Assembly (NCBI GenBank): GCA_943913835.1
Contig: CALTZU010000212.1
Span: 1-5,067, forward strand
DNA from: an uncultured Rheinheimera sp.
Lineage (GTDB): Bacteria; Pseudomonadota; Gammaproteobacteria; Enterobacterales; Alteromonadaceae
DNA: 5,067 nt
Reading direction: 5' to 3'
In this document: one piece after another, positions 5,064-5,067 of the stretch
Numbering within the stretch: the first letter of the stretch is position 1
Layout: each line of letters opens with the position of its first letter
The notes under the pieces: model-generated
What the model was told of the DNA's origin: nothing
Seen by the model: only the letters and a program-made list of their open reading frames with translations
Databases searched by the model: none
Program-made: the position numbers and the translations under genes

Positions 5064-5067
5064 TTTA

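Overview
The window holds the macromolecular synthesis operon of a gammaproteobacterium: rpsU (ribosomal protein bS21), a yqeY-family gene, dnaG (primase) and rpoD (primary sigma factor, sigma-70), all on the + strand. It is flanked on the left by the divergent first codons of tsaD and on the right by a CAU-anticodon tRNA that I read as tRNA-Ile2. Protein similarity to the E. coli versions (judged from memory) is very high in S21 and in sigma regions 2 to 4. Moderate GC, yqeY between rpsU and dnaG, and the tRNA after rpoD suggest a marine or aquatic Alteromonadales-type organism (Rheinheimera, Alishewanella or Shewanella relatives). The genus is inference only.

Layout. Positions 1-84 (minus) are the 28 N-terminal codons of tsaD. 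Positions 85-253 are the divergent control region, with a 9-bp-arm inverted repeat (118-151), a good sigma-70 promoter for rpsU (162-191), a small 5'-UTR hairpin (214-230) and a strong ribosome binding site. rpsU (254-469) and yqeY (486-929) follow only 16 bp apart. Positions 930-1131 hold a leaky-looking terminator or attenuator (952-980) and then a 127-bp imperfect palindrome (984-1110) that resembles an ERIC repeat. dnaG starts at the GTG at 1132, not at the ATG at 1120, and ends at 2856. The gap 2857-2959 carries an extended -10 promoter with a perfect TATAAT. rpoD runs from ATG 2960 to 4810 and ends in a strong intrinsic terminator (4822-4850). An independent stable-RNA-type promoter (4902-4930) drives the tRNA at 4987-5063.

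How it works together. One transcription unit links the start of translation (S21), replication (primase) and transcription (sigma-70), although these products are needed at very different levels. The sequence shows several devices that could set those levels: a strong rpsU promoter and ribosome binding site, no visible Shine-Dalgarno for yqeY, an attenuator and palindromic repeat before dnaG, a GTG start for dnaG, and a separate promoter just before rpoD.

This is a conserved housekeeping locus. I found no new biological system. The most interesting item is the ERIC-like element placed directly in front of dnaG.
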